Both the position numbers and the translations under genes were made by a program. Below are positions 34,252-43,306 of a stretch of 64,000 nucleotides of DNA, in pieces. Each line of letters begins with the position of its first letter. Position 1 is the first letter of the stretch. The DNA is from an uncultured Bacteroidales bacterium (GTDB lineage: Bacteria; Bacteroidota; Bacteroidia; Bacteroidales; WCHB1-69), in contig CAJOFJ010000013.1 in the NCBI GenBank assembly GCA_905233625.1, positions 97,725 to 161,724 of the forward strand, given 5' to 3'. The notes beneath the pieces are model-generated. The model saw only the letters and a list, made by a program, of their open reading frames with translations. It was not told the origin of the DNA and did not search any database.

Positions 34252-34728
34252 TTATTCAGCTGCGGGAGCCTCCACCTTCTCACCGATAACGACAATCTGA
34301 CCGCCGGCATTGGTGATGGCATTCTTGGCTGTTTCTGAGAAAGCGTGAGCGGAAACCTTCAAAGCGGTTTTCAGTTCGCCCTTACCCAGCACTTTCACCA
34401 AGCAATTCTTCTTGGCCAAACCATTGGCGTGCAGCACTTCGGGAGTGATTTCGGTGATATTCTTGTTTTCAGCCAAAGTCTGGAGAGTGCCGATATTGAT
34501 GGCGTTGTATTCCACGCGGTTGATATTCTTGAAACCTCTCTTGGGCATGATTCTGTAGATAGGCATCTGACCGCCTTCGAAACCGATTTTGCGGCTGTAA
34601 CCTGATCTGGACTGGGCGCCTTTGTGACCTCTTGTGGAGGTACCGCCTTTACCTGATCCCTGACCTCTACCTACTCTTTTTGACAACTTAGTTGCGTTTT
34701 CAGCTGGTTTTAAACTGTGCAAATTCAT
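34252..34728 (-). CDS. rplO: 50S ribosomal protein L15
   Basis: A 158-residue uL15. MNLHSLKPAENATKLSKRVG, GRGQGSGKGGTSTRGHKGAQSR and GFEGGQMPIYRIMPKRGF are diagnostic. The C-terminal end is a short Ala/Glu tail. It is 31 bp upstream of secY. Confidence 0.98.
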   Translation of the reverse strand: MNLHSLKPAENATKLSKRVGRGQGSGKGGTSTRGHKGAQSRSGYSRKIGFEGGQMPIYRIMPKRGFKNINRVEYNAINIGTLQTLAENKNITEITPEVLHANGLAKKNCLVKVLGKGELKTALKVSAHAFSETAKNAITNAGGQIVVIGEKVEAPAAE

Positions 34729-34766
34729 CTCTTCTATATAATTTCAAGATTAATACTCAATTTACA

Positions 34767-34946
34767 TTAAATTTCTTCAACAGTGACCAAGTGTTTCACG
34801 GCGTTCACGATACCCAGGATCTGGGGAGTGGCGTTGTGTTCAACGGTCTGGTGCATTTTTCTGATTCCTAATGCTTCCAATGATCTTTTCTGGCGCAATG
34901 GTTTGTCGATAGCGCTTCTTACTTGTGTGATTTTAATCCTTTTCAT
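34767..34946 (-). CDS. rpmD: 50S ribosomal protein L30
   Basis: A 59-residue uL30 beginning MKRIKITQVRSAIDKPL and containing QKRSLEALGIRKMHQTVEHN and a final ILGIVNAVKHLVTVEEI. It is 38 bp before rplO. In the usual spc operon, rpsE lies directly upstream; here nothing follows on the upstream side, so rpmD is the first gene of this operon. Confidence 0.95.
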   Translation of the reverse strand: MKRIKITQVRSAIDKPLRQKRSLEALGIRKMHQTVEHNATPQILGIVNAVKHLVTVEEI

Positions 34947-35252
34947 CCCTTCAAATATTATTTTTTGTTGTTAATTTTCGTGTCCATTTAAAAGCAAAAT
35001 AGTGCAAATTTGGGAGAAAATTGCAACTATTTATTCACATTCCGACCTTAATAAGCCCCATCTTCCACTATCCAACAATATCATATAAAGTCCGTGAAAT
35101 CAAGTAGTTGCGAGTTTTCAGAGTTTCGTTTTCCGTCTTCTTCTATTTCACTTCTAAAGGTTTGCAAATATACATTTTTTTTTGATGCAAATGCAGGGTA
35201 AAATATTTTTGTTGATTTTTTTTTAAAGTACAGACGAATGGCATGGTATATC

Positions 35253-35300
35253 CACTACCCTGTCCTCCGGGCAGCCCTGCTGAGAGAAGAAGGGAAATTA
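35253..35300 (+). repeat. Family A repeat, diverged copy 4
   Basis: Reads CACTACCCTGTCCTCCGGGC, then CCCTGCT and AGAAGGGAAATTA, that is, the family A layout with several substitutions that break hairpin two. Confidence 0.65.
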
Positions 35301-35418
35301 TGTGTCTTGGTGCAGACGAAAGACATTGGTCTTCTGCAATTTACCGCAATAGTGCAAAATTAATCGGTTAAAAAAACAAAAATTTCCCACTTTCAACAAT
35401 TTTCTGAAAAATTTTTGT

Positions 35419-35426
35419 TATCTTTG
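35419..35426 (+). promoter_or_regulatory. -7 box of the 1,594-residue adhesin
   Basis: TATCTTTG matches TAnnTTTG, about 98 bp upstream of the start codon; the leader is A-rich. Confidence 0.6.
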
Positions 35427-35523
35427 CAGTTCATAATGTAGAATTCACAAATAGTAATCAAAAAAGAAAAAAAACAATCTAACAACCAAAAACACAACAT
35501 TTTATTAACCAAAAACAACAGTT

Positions 35524-38500
35524 ATGAAAAAAATCTTTACTTTGTTTTTTGCGCTTTTCATGATGGTATTTTGTGCCAAAGCGCAGTACCTCCTTCAGGA
35601 AGGTTTTGAAGGCAGTACGCTTCCCACTGGGTGGACTATTATCGACAATGACAATGATGGTTCCAACTGGGAATTGACCGGTACTGCAGAACAATTCTCC
35701 ACTCACACCGGTAACGGAGTTATCGTATCTGCTTCTTATGACAATGATGCGAGTACAGCATTAACTCCCGACAACTGGCTGATTACCCCGGCAATCAACA
35801 TCACGTCAAATGCTGACCTAACTTTCTGGGTAAAAGGGCAAGACCCTAGCTATGCTTCCGAATACTACAGTGTGTATGTGGCTACTGCTAACACGATTGC
35901 CGCTTTCACTGCAACAACCCCGGTAACAAGCGGTATTACTACTGGCGATTGGGCTCAGCAAACTGTTAACTTGAACAGTTATGTTGGTCAAAACATTTAC
36001 ATCGCATTCCGTCACCACTACTGCACCGATATGTTCTTCTTGAACTTAGACGATGTGGAAATCTTCGCTCAACCAACAAGTCCCACTCTTACTGTTGAGC
36101 CTACCACGATTGATTTCGGCACAATAATTTTGAGTGATTTTGAATCCGCAACAGCTACCGTAACCGCTTACAGCCTCACCACAGGTATCACGGCTACCAC
36201 TATGGCTCCTTTCTCCGTATCAGCTGACGACATTACCTACGGTACCACAGCTACCATCGACCAGAATGGCGGCACCCTGTATGTGAAATATACTCCTACC
36301 GCTGCCGGAAACCACAATGGTATGGTTACCTTGTCAAGCACTGGCGCCACCGATGCTACTATCACTTTGACAGGTAACTGTGTTGACTGTGCTGCAAACA
36401 ACATTACCACCTTCCCGTATGTCTATACTTTCAACGATGGCATTGTTCCTCCCTTGTGCTGGGGCTATGACGATGCTGCTCACTTTGGCGTTTTGACGGT
36501 TGATGAAGACGCCGGTGATTATGCGGCTCTCATTGGAGTCGTAGATTATCTGATCACTCCTGAAATCATCAGTACATCACCCTTGAACATGAGCATTGAT
36601 TACTTGACATACGCAGGTATGAATCAACTGAATAGTTCAAGCACCTTCCGTATTGGTTATTCCACTACCAACAATAATTATAGCAGCTTTACCTGGTTAA
36701 CACCTGTAGATGCTGTCGAGGCTACTGGCTTATTCTCCACCTATTCCTCTATAATTCCTGCTGGCACCAAGTACATTGCTATTGATGTAACTTTAATCGG
36801 CACGTTCACTTATGGTTATAATTCTTATTACAATTATCTGTTTTTTGATAATTTAACTTTATCAGAAATCAACAATGCTGAAATCTTCGCAAGTACTGAT
36901 GACATTAACTTCGGTACCGTTCAACTCAACAATGAGGCAATCGAGTCTGTTTCTGTTGTTGGAGCATTGTTAACCAGCGATATCACCGCCACCACTGTTG
37001 CTCCTTTTGCAGTATCATCAGACGGTACTACTTATGGCACTACCGCTACCATTGCTCAAGCTGGCGGCACCCTGTATGTGAAATATGCCCCCACAACTGT
37101 TGGCACTGACAACGGTACGATTACGCTATCAAGTACCGGAGCTACTAATGTCACCATCACTTTGGACGGTAACGCCGTCGACTGCGGCAATTTCACATTG
37201 CCTTTCTCTGAAAGCTTTGAAGACGCTGAATGTCCCGCTTCTTGCTGGACCATTGTATATGGTGATGGCGACCCGAGCATAAACACCATGATTCACACCG
37301 CTGATCAAGCAGCTGTTGGCTCACAATCATTCCGTTTCTCTTCCTACTCTTCTTCTTCTGATTATACCCAGTATCTGATCACTCCGGCTTTGCCAACAGG
37401 TGACAAGAGTGTATCTTTTGACTATAAAGCATCTAACAGCTATGGAGAAACTTTCGCAGTAGGTTATTCAACCAGCAGTAATCCCACCAGCTTCACTTGG
37501 GGTGATAATATTACCGCTACCAATACCGACTGGCTTACCTATACCAGTGTAATTCCCGCAACTGCGACTTACATTGCTATCAAATACGCCTCTAACTATC
37601 AATACTATTTGTATATTGACAACTTCCAGGTTATAGAAATGACCAGTCCCTCACTGTCAGTATCTCCCGACGCTTTGGGCTTCACTTACATTTTGGGTGC
37701 TACTCCCGAAATCCAAACCGCCAATGTTATTGGTAGCGTATTATCTGGCGATATCAACATTGGTGTTACTGGCCCATTTGAAGTCTCTACGGATGGTACC
37801 ACTTTCGGCACCACTGCCACCATCGCCCAGACTGTTGGTAGCGGAACTTTGTATGTGAAATATGTTCCCACCGCAGCTGGCACACATACTGGCACGGTTA
37901 CTATTTCAACCACTGGTGCTACTGATGTCACTATCGCATTGGATGGTGTCGCTATTTCATGCGATCTTATTACCACCTTCCCCTATGCTGAAGATTTTGA
38001 AAACACCGCAGCTCTCGAGTGCTGGACTATTGTTGACGCCAACAATGACAGTTACACATTCTCTTATTACAATGGCCAAGCAAGATACAGATATAGCAGC
38101 GACAACCCTGCTGACGACTGGTTGATTTCACCTGAATTCACATTCACAGGCACCCAAATCGCCACTATTGACTACCGTAGTGGATCAAGCTACTATTCAG
38201 AGAAATTCGTTGTGGCAGCCATCACTGGAACATCTACTACGGGAGCAATTATGTTAACCGACACCATTGATGTTACCAACAGTACCGATGAAACTCTGAA
38301 TATTAATTTAAGCAGCCTGAATGGCAATTACAGAATTGGTATCCACTGTGTATCTGATGCGGACCAATTATACCTCTATGTTGACAATTTCAACATTATT
38401 GATATTTCTACTGAAAGCATTTCTGTGGATCCCACCACTTTGACTTTCTCCTCTATTGCCAACGTGCCCTCTAACGCACAAACAGTAACTGTTAACGGTT

Positions 38501-40308
38501 TTGGTCTGACCAACAATATTGCTGTTAGCACCACCGCTCCGTTTGAAGTTTCAGCTGACAACACTACATTCGGCACCACTGCTACCCTCACACCCACTGG
38601 TGCTGTGACCAATGGCACTTTCTATGTTCGTTATAACCCCACTGCTGCTGGCACCGACAATGGTATGGTTACCGTTACCAGTGGTGCAGCTTCTGCAACT
38701 GTTACTCTGACGGGTACTGCTATCGACTGCTCAAGTGCATCCACACTGCCTTTCACCGAAGATTTCGAAGGTGAACTGAGTGAATGCTGGTTGAATATTG
38801 ATGCAGACGGTGATGGTTTTTCTTGGTATTCAACTATGGGAACCACTGTTACCACACATTCAGGTGATGCTGCATATGCCTCAGCTTCATACGACAATCC
38901 TTCTTATACCGCTTTAACTCCTAACAACTGGTTGATTACCCCCGCCATCTCCATTCCTGCCACTGGCGCTATGCTGACTTGGTGGGTTGCCGCTCAGGAT
39001 GCCAACTACGCAGCAGAACACTACCAGGTAATGGTTTCCACAACTGGTACTGCTGCTACTGATTTCACTTCAGTATTTGAAGAAACACTCTCCAGCAACG
39101 AATGGGCTCAAAAATCCGTAGCCCTTACCTCTTATACAAACCAGACCATTCATATCGCTTTTGTTCACAACAACTGCACCGATATGTTTGTCATGAAGAT
39201 CGATGACATCTCCGTTACCGAACTTTCCGCAGACCCGACCATCGAGGTTAACCCCACCGCTGTTGCATTCGGAAACCTTGTTACTCCTAACACCGATGTA
39301 GCAACTGTAAACGTTACCGCTTACAACCTCACCGCAGACATTGCCATCAGCACCGCTGCTCCTTACACAGTATCTACTGACGGTATCAACTACAACACAA
39401 CAGCTACCATGACTCAGCCCGGTGGAGTTCTTTACATCCAGTACGCTCCAATCGCAGCTGGCTCTTATAATGGAATGGTTAACCTGACCAGTGGCACAGC
39501 AAACGCTACTATCACACTGACTGGTACTGCTACAGAACCTGCAGATTGCAACACTCCCGCAAGCTTACCATTCATTGAAGGCTTCGAAGGTGAAGATGTT
39601 CCTGATTGCTGGACCACAATCGATGCCGACGGTGACGGTCACGACTGGTATGTATTGAACAACTCACAGAGTTCACAAGGTGGTTTTGTGGTTCATTCAG
39701 GCGAAGGTCACATTACCTCAGCTTCCTACGCTAGTGTTGCCCTCACCCCTGACAACTGGTTGATTACTCCTCAGATTGCCATGGGCACTAATGGCCACCT
39801 GTCTTTCTGGGCTGCCGGTCAGGATCCCAGCTATGCAGCTGAAGTATTCTCTGTATATCTTTCAACTACTGGTCCTGCAACGAGTGACTTCACCGTTACT
39901 TTGCTTGACCACCAGACTACTACAGGAACTATGACTGAATACACTGCAGATCTGAGTGCTTACGCTGGACAGAATATTTATATCGCCTTCCGTCACCACG
40001 ATGTTACCGACATGTTCCGTCTCAACCTCGATGACGTAAGCATTACTGGTGAAACCAGCATCGCCGACGTTGAAAGCAACAATGTGAGCGTTTACCCGAA
40101 CCCCGCTAACAACGTGATCAATGTGAACGCTAACTCCAACATCAGCAATGTTGAAGTATTCACTATCGCTGGACAAAAAGTTGGTGATTTCACTGCTAAC
40201 AGCACCAACACCGCTATTAGCACTGCTAACTTGACCAACGGTCTGTACATGATGAAGATTCATACCGAAAACGGCGTTATCAACAAGAAATTTTCTGTTG
40301 TTCGCTAG
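35524..40308 (+). CDS. T9SS adhesin with alternating jelly-roll and Ig-like modules
   Basis: A 1,594-residue surface protein. After a signal peptide (MKKIFTLFFALFMMVFCAKAQ) two module types alternate: six jelly-roll domains of cleaved-adhesin type, each opening with a 'F.EDFE....CW' motif (for example LPFTEDFEGELSECW, DNWLITPAI, IYIAFRHHYCTDMFFLNLDD), and five beta-sandwich domains of HYDIN/choice-of-anchor type (LTVEPTTIDFGTI ... LYVKYTPTAAGNHNGMVTLSS ... ITLTGN). The T9SS type A sorting domain begins about 1521 with VSVYPNPANNVINVNANSN and ends KKFSVVR. No protease or hydrolase motif is seen, so the role is adhesion or binding. It is transcribed alone, with promoter and terminator visible. 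Cleaved-adhesin domains are best known from gingipains of Porphyromonas, but no gingipain catalytic domain is here. Confidence 0.92.
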   Translation: MKKIFTLFFALFMMVFCAKAQYLLQEGFEGSTLPTGWTIIDNDNDGSNWELTGTAEQFSTHTGNGVIVSASYDNDASTALTPDNWLITPAINITSNADLTFWVKGQDPSYASEYYSVYVATANTIAAFTATTPVTSGITTGDWAQQTVNLNSYVGQNIYIAFRHHYCTDMFFLNLDDVEIFAQPTSPTLTVEPTTIDFGTIILSDFESATATVTAYSLTTGITATTMAPFSVSADDITYGTTATIDQNGGTLYVKYTPTAAGNHNGMVTLSSTGATDATITLTGNCVDCAANNITTFPYVYTFNDGIVPPLCWGYDDAAHFGVLTVDEDAGDYAALIGVVDYLITPEIISTSPLNMSIDYLTYAGMNQLNSSSTFRIGYSTTNNNYSSFTWLTPVDAVEATGLFSTYSSIIPAGTKYIAIDVTLIGTFTYGYNSYYNYLFFDNLTLSEINNAEIFASTDDINFGTVQLNNEAIESVSVVGALLTSDITATTVAPFAVSSDGTTYGTTATIAQAGGTLYVKYAPTTVGTDNGTITLSSTGATNVTITLDGNAVDCGNFTLPFSESFEDAECPASCWTIVYGDGDPSINTMIHTADQAAVGSQSFRFSSYSSSSDYTQYLITPALPTGDKSVSFDYKASNSYGETFAVGYSTSSNPTSFTWGDNITATNTDWLTYTSVIPATATYIAIKYASNYQYYLYIDNFQVIEMTSPSLSVSPDALGFTYILGATPEIQTANVIGSVLSGDINIGVTGPFEVSTDGTTFGTTATIAQTVGSGTLYVKYVPTAAGTHTGTVTISTTGATDVTIALDGVAISCDLITTFPYAEDFENTAALECWTIVDANNDSYTFSYYNGQARYRYSSDNPADDWLISPEFTFTGTQIATIDYRSGSSYYSEKFVVAAITGTSTTGAIMLTDTIDVTNSTDETLNINLSSLNGNYRIGIHCVSDADQLYLYVDNFNIIDISTESISVDPTTLTFSSIANVPSNAQTVTVNGFGLTNNIAVSTTAPFEVSADNTTFGTTATLTPTGAVTNGTFYVRYNPTAAGTDNGMVTVTSGAASATVTLTGTAIDCSSASTLPFTEDFEGELSECWLNIDADGDGFSWYSTMGTTVTTHSGDAAYASASYDNPSYTALTPNNWLITPAISIPATGAMLTWWVAAQDANYAAEHYQVMVSTTGTAATDFTSVFEETLSSNEWAQKSVALTSYTNQTIHIAFVHNNCTDMFVMKIDDISVTELSADPTIEVNPTAVAFGNLVTPNTDVATVNVTAYNLTADIAISTAAPYTVSTDGINYNTTATMTQPGGVLYIQYAPIAAGSYNGMVNLTSGTANATITLTGTATEPADCNTPASLPFIEGFEGEDVPDCWTTIDADGDGHDWYVLNNSQSSQGGFVVHSGEGHITSASYASVALTPDNWLITPQIAMGTNGHLSFWAAGQDPSYAAEVFSVYLSTTGPATSDFTVTLLDHQTTTGTMTEYTADLSAYAGQNIYIAFRHHDVTDMFRLNLDDVSITGETSIADVESNNVSVYPNPANNVINVNANSNISNVEVFTIAGQKVGDFTANSTNTAISTANLTNGLYMMKIHTENGVINKKFSVVR

Positions 40309-40335
40309 TTATTAGTCTTTTCATAATTCATTCAA

Positions 40336-40370
40336 AAGAGCGGCTCATAAGAGTCGCTCTTTTTTTTTTC
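40336..40370 (+). terminator. Terminator of the 1,594-residue adhesin
   Basis: AGAGCG and CGCTCT enclose CTC-ATAA-GAG, followed by ten T residues. The -7 box of mtnN starts 2 bp after it. Confidence 0.85.
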
Positions 40371-40371
40371 G

Positions 40372-40379
40372 TATCTTTG
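40372..40379 (+). promoter_or_regulatory. -7 box of mtnN
   Basis: TATCTTTG matches TAnnTTTG, 22 bp before the mtnN start; it rules out the TTG at 40377 as a start codon. Confidence 0.65.
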
Positions 40380-40400
40380 CACTTTCAAAACCAATACAAT

Positions 40401-41165
40401 ATGACTTTAGGAATTTTAGCTGCCATGGAGCAGGAAATCAGCTTAGTATGCGAAATGATTGAAAGCCCCACCCGCACAGAACTGGGTGGAAGAACCTTTT
40501 ACCGAGGCATGCTCAACGGCATTGACTGTGTGGTGTGTTTCTCCAAATGGGGCAAGGTGGCCGCCGCCATCACTTCCACCCTTATGATTGAGCATTTCCA
40601 TATCACCGACCTTGTGTTTATCGGAACAGCAGGAGCCTTGGCCGACGAGCTCAACGTGGGTGACATTGTGGTAGCCAAACGACTGGTACAGCACGACCTC
40701 GATGCCCGCCCTATCATCCAACGCTTCCAGATTCCACTAACCGACCATATCTATATTAAAAGCAACCCTCAACTGTCAAGCTTGGCCATCAATAGCATCA
40801 ACAAACTGATTGCCAAAGGTTTCAGCGAAGTCATCGGCAAGGAAGCCGCCAAAGAGTTCAACTTCATACAGCCTCGTCTATTGCAGGGCGACGTGGCCAG
40901 TGGCGACCAGTTCATCAGCAGCGACGAGAAACGTCAGGAACTCATCGGCCTGCTGCCGGAAGTGCTTTGCGTGGAGATGGAGGGAGCTGCCGTAGCTCAG
41001 GTCTGCTACGAGTTCCAGCTGCCTTTTACGGTCATCCGCATCATCTCCGACAAAGCCAACCACGACGCGCGTGTGGACTTCAACCGCTTCACCGAAGCCA
41101 TAGCAAACATCTACTCGCAAGCGATTATACGGGAAATGATCGAAGAGTTGACAGTTGAAAGTTGA
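40401..41165 (+). CDS. mtnN: 5'-methylthioadenosine/S-adenosylhomocysteine nucleosidase
   Basis: A 254-residue enzyme that cleaves adenine from MTA and SAH, by-products of SAM-dependent reactions and the first step to autoinducer-2. Catalytic residues fall where expected: E12 in AAMEQEI, E194 in CVEMEGAAVAQV and D217 in RIISDKAN; GTAGAL is at 76-81. The start at 40401 follows the -7 box. It is slightly longer than the E. coli enzyme (232) through a segment around 105-155. The 3' end (GTTGACAGTTGAAAGTTGA) merges into the word-repeat island downstream. Confidence 0.96.
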   Translation: MTLGILAAMEQEISLVCEMIESPTRTELGGRTFYRGMLNGIDCVVCFSKWGKVAAAITSTLMIEHFHITDLVFIGTAGALADELNVGDIVVAKRLVQHDLDARPIIQRFQIPLTDHIYIKSNPQLSSLAINSINKLIAKGFSEVIGKEAAKEFNFIQPRLLQGDVASGDQFISSDEKRQELIGLLPEVLCVEMEGAAVAQVCYEFQLPFTVIRIISDKANHDARVDFNRFTEAIANIYSQAIIREMIEELTVES

Positions 41166-41405
41166 TAATTGAAAGTTGACGATTCAGAATTCAGAATTCA
41201 GAATTCAGAATTCAAAATTCATAATTCAAAATTCATAACTCATACCTCATAACCTCATAACCTCATACCTCATACCTCATACCTCATAACCTCATACCTC
41301 ATAACCTTCTAACCATTAAACATTAAACATTAAACACTAAAACCTAATCACTAACCACTAACCACTAATCCCTATTTCCTAAAATCATTTGCTAATTTGC
41401 TAATT
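41147..41405. repeat. Short-word repeat island
   Basis: About 250 bp of successive degenerate words: GTTGACAGTTGAAAGTTGA; ATTCAGAA repeated four times and then AATTCATA/AATTCAAA; CTCATAC and CTCATAAC repeated about ten times; ATTAAAC three times; CACTAACCA; and TTTGCTAA twice. No coding frame or stable structure explains it, and the first word includes the last codons of mtnN. It fills most of the 334-bp gap before iorA. Confidence 0.85.
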
Positions 41406-41433
41406 AAAAAGTGATGTATATCAAAAATATATG

Positions 41434-41441
41434 TATATTTG
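41434..41441 (+). promoter_or_regulatory. -7 box of iorA
   Basis: TATATTTG matches TAnnTTTG, 59 bp before the iorA start. Confidence 0.6.
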
Positions 41442-41499
41442 TAGATTAGACTTAAAAATTACAACTAATTAATAATCAAAATAATAAGATCTTATCACC

Positions 41500-43107
41500 A
41501 TGTCAAAAGTACTTTTTTTAGGAGATGAAGCCGTTGCGCAGGCAGCGTTAGACGCAGGCTTATCCGGAGTTTATGCTTATCCCGGCACTCCATCTACCGA
41601 AATTACCGAATTCATACAAGAATCGAAACAAGGCAAAGCAGGCGAGGTACACAGTATCTGGGCTGGTAACGAAAAGACCGCCATGGAGTCTGCCATCGGC
41701 ATGTCATATGCCGGCAAACGCGCCATGGTGTGTATGAAGCACGTTGGTCTTAACGTGGCCGCCGACCCCTTCATGAACTCTTCCATCACCGGCGCCAATG
41801 GCGGTTTGGTAGTGGTTGTAGCTGACGACCCCTCGATGCACTCCTCACAAGACGAGCAGGATTCACGCTACTATGCCAAGTTCGCGCTGATTCCCTCTTT
41901 CGAGCCGTCAAACCAGCAGGAAGCCTACGATATCACTTATGCGGCTTTCGACTTCTCCGAAAAATACCGTACTCCCGTGTTGATTCGACTCACCACCCGT
42001 CTCTCCCACTCCCGTGCCGGCGTGGAACGCAAAGCTGAACGCCCGCAGAACCCCCTGCACCTTGAGGAGAACCCGAAACAATTTATCCTGCTGCCCGCCA
42101 ATGCCAGAGTGCATTACCGCAACCTATTAGGCAAACAGGAAGCTTTTGAAGAAGAAGCCTGCAAGTCTCCTTTCAATCAATATATCGAAGGCAAAGACAA
42201 AAAGATGGGTATCATCGCCTCCGGTATCGCCTTCAACTACCTGATGGAGAACTTTGAGAACCATCAGTGCCCCTACCCCGTGCTGAAGATTTCACAATAC
42301 CCCATCCCCTCCAAGCTGGTGGCCAAAATGGTGGACGAATGTGAAACCGTATTGGTGGCCGAGGAAGGCTATCCTTTCATTGAGGAGCAGGTACGCGGAC
42401 TGTTGAACCGCACCGGCAATATCATTGGCCGCTTGAGCGGTGCCCTGCCCCGCGACGGCGAATTGAACCCCAACCTCGTGGCTAAAGCTTTGGGCATGCC
42501 CGACAGCTACGGTGCTCCCGTGCCCGAACTCGTGGTGCCCAGACCCCCCGCTTTGTGCCAGGGCTGCCCCCACATCGACTCCTACAACGCCATCAACCGC
42601 GCTATGGAGAAATACGGCAAAGGCAAAGTATTTGCCGATATCGGCTGCTATACTTTGGGCGCACTGCCTCCCTATAACGCCATTTACACCACTGTTGACA
42701 TGGGTGCTTCCATCACCATGGCCAAGGGTGCCGCCGACGCCGGCGTTCGTCCCTGCCTGGCTGTGATTGGCGACTCTACCTTCACCCACAGCGGTATGAC
42801 CTCCCTGCTGGACTGCATCTATGAGAACACTCCCGTGACCGTGATGATTCTCGACAACAGCACCACAGGTATGACCGGTGGTCAAGATTCTCACGCGCTG
42901 GGCGTTCTGGGCGAAATCTGCAAGGGCCTCGGTGTTAAGGAAGACCATATCCACCGCATCAAACCCCTGCCCAATCAGCTGGAAGAGAATGTCAAGATTA
43001 TCGAGAAAGAACTGGAATACGAAGGTGTTTCGGTCATCATCCCGACCCGTGAATGTATCCAGACCCTGAGCCGCCGCATGAAGAAACAGCAGGCCGCGAA
43101 GAAGTGA
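41500..43107 (+). CDS. iorA: Indolepyruvate:ferredoxin oxidoreductase, alpha subunit
   Basis: A 535-residue enzyme subunit for the oxidative decarboxylation of aryl 2-oxoacids (from Trp, Tyr and Phe) to acyl-CoA with reduction of ferredoxin. The N-terminal half is the pyrimidine-binding domain (GVYAYPGTPSTEITEF, CMKHVGLNVAADPFMNSSITGANGG, DDPSMHSSQDEQDSR); the TPP domain carries CQGCPHIDSY (from 353), GDSTFTHSGMTSLL (about 424) and DNSTTGMTGGQ. The C-terminal two-[4Fe-4S] ferredoxin domain of archaeal IorA is missing: the protein ends after the TPP domain (SRRMKKQQAAKK), so a separate ferredoxin must take the electrons. It is paired with iorB 199 bp downstream. Confidence 0.94.
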   Translation: MSKVLFLGDEAVAQAALDAGLSGVYAYPGTPSTEITEFIQESKQGKAGEVHSIWAGNEKTAMESAIGMSYAGKRAMVCMKHVGLNVAADPFMNSSITGANGGLVVVVADDPSMHSSQDEQDSRYYAKFALIPSFEPSNQQEAYDITYAAFDFSEKYRTPVLIRLTTRLSHSRAGVERKAERPQNPLHLEENPKQFILLPANARVHYRNLLGKQEAFEEEACKSPFNQYIEGKDKKMGIIASGIAFNYLMENFENHQCPYPVLKISQYPIPSKLVAKMVDECETVLVAEEGYPFIEEQVRGLLNRTGNIIGRLSGALPRDGELNPNLVAKALGMPDSYGAPVPELVVPRPPALCQGCPHIDSYNAINRAMEKYGKGKVFADIGCYTLGALPPYNAIYTTVDMGASITMAKGAADAGVRPCLAVIGDSTFTHSGMTSLLDCIYENTPVTVMILDNSTTGMTGGQDSHALGVLGEICKGLGVKEDHIHRIKPLPNQLEENVKIIEKELEYEGVSVIIPTRECIQTLSRRMKKQQAAKK

Positions 43108-43212
43108 TCAGGGAATAGGGGTTAGTGATTAGGAATTAGTAAAGACATAATCACTATCCCCGATTCAAATTATTTCCCCTTCTATTAGGGCTGACGAATA
43201 AACGAGAAAAAA

Positions 43213-43255
43213 AATTCCCCTTCTTTAAGAAGGGGTGCCCGAAGGGCGGGGTAGT
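43213..43255 (-). repeat. Family A repeat, copy 5, reversed
   Basis: Complete element in inverted orientation (AATTCCCCTTCT...AGAAGGGG, GCCCGAAGGGC, GGTAGT) between iorA and iorB. A half copy (TTCCCCTTCTATTAGGG) lies at about 43168. A short TTAGTGATTAGGAATTAGT word island is at 43113-43140. Confidence 0.85.
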
Positions 43256-43306
43256 AAAATCACCCTATAGCCAAAATAAAAATATCATCAAAAAGGAATA
43301 ACAACT

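Larger units (their letters stand above)
34947..35523. other. Gene-free divergent gap before rpmD and the T9SS adhesin
   Basis: About 577 bp, AT-rich, with no supported gene on either strand. It contains a diverged family A repeat (35253-35300), a poly-T stretch near 35176, and the -7 box of the adhesin at 35419-35426. A weak -7-like TATTTTG on the minus strand at about 35000 might serve rpmD. The expected rpsE and rplR are not present, even as remnants that I can recognise. Confidence 0.7.

Noticed and set aside
40377..40400. TTG start for mtnN
   Set aside because: The TTG is part of the -7 promoter box; the ATG at 40401 matches the family start.
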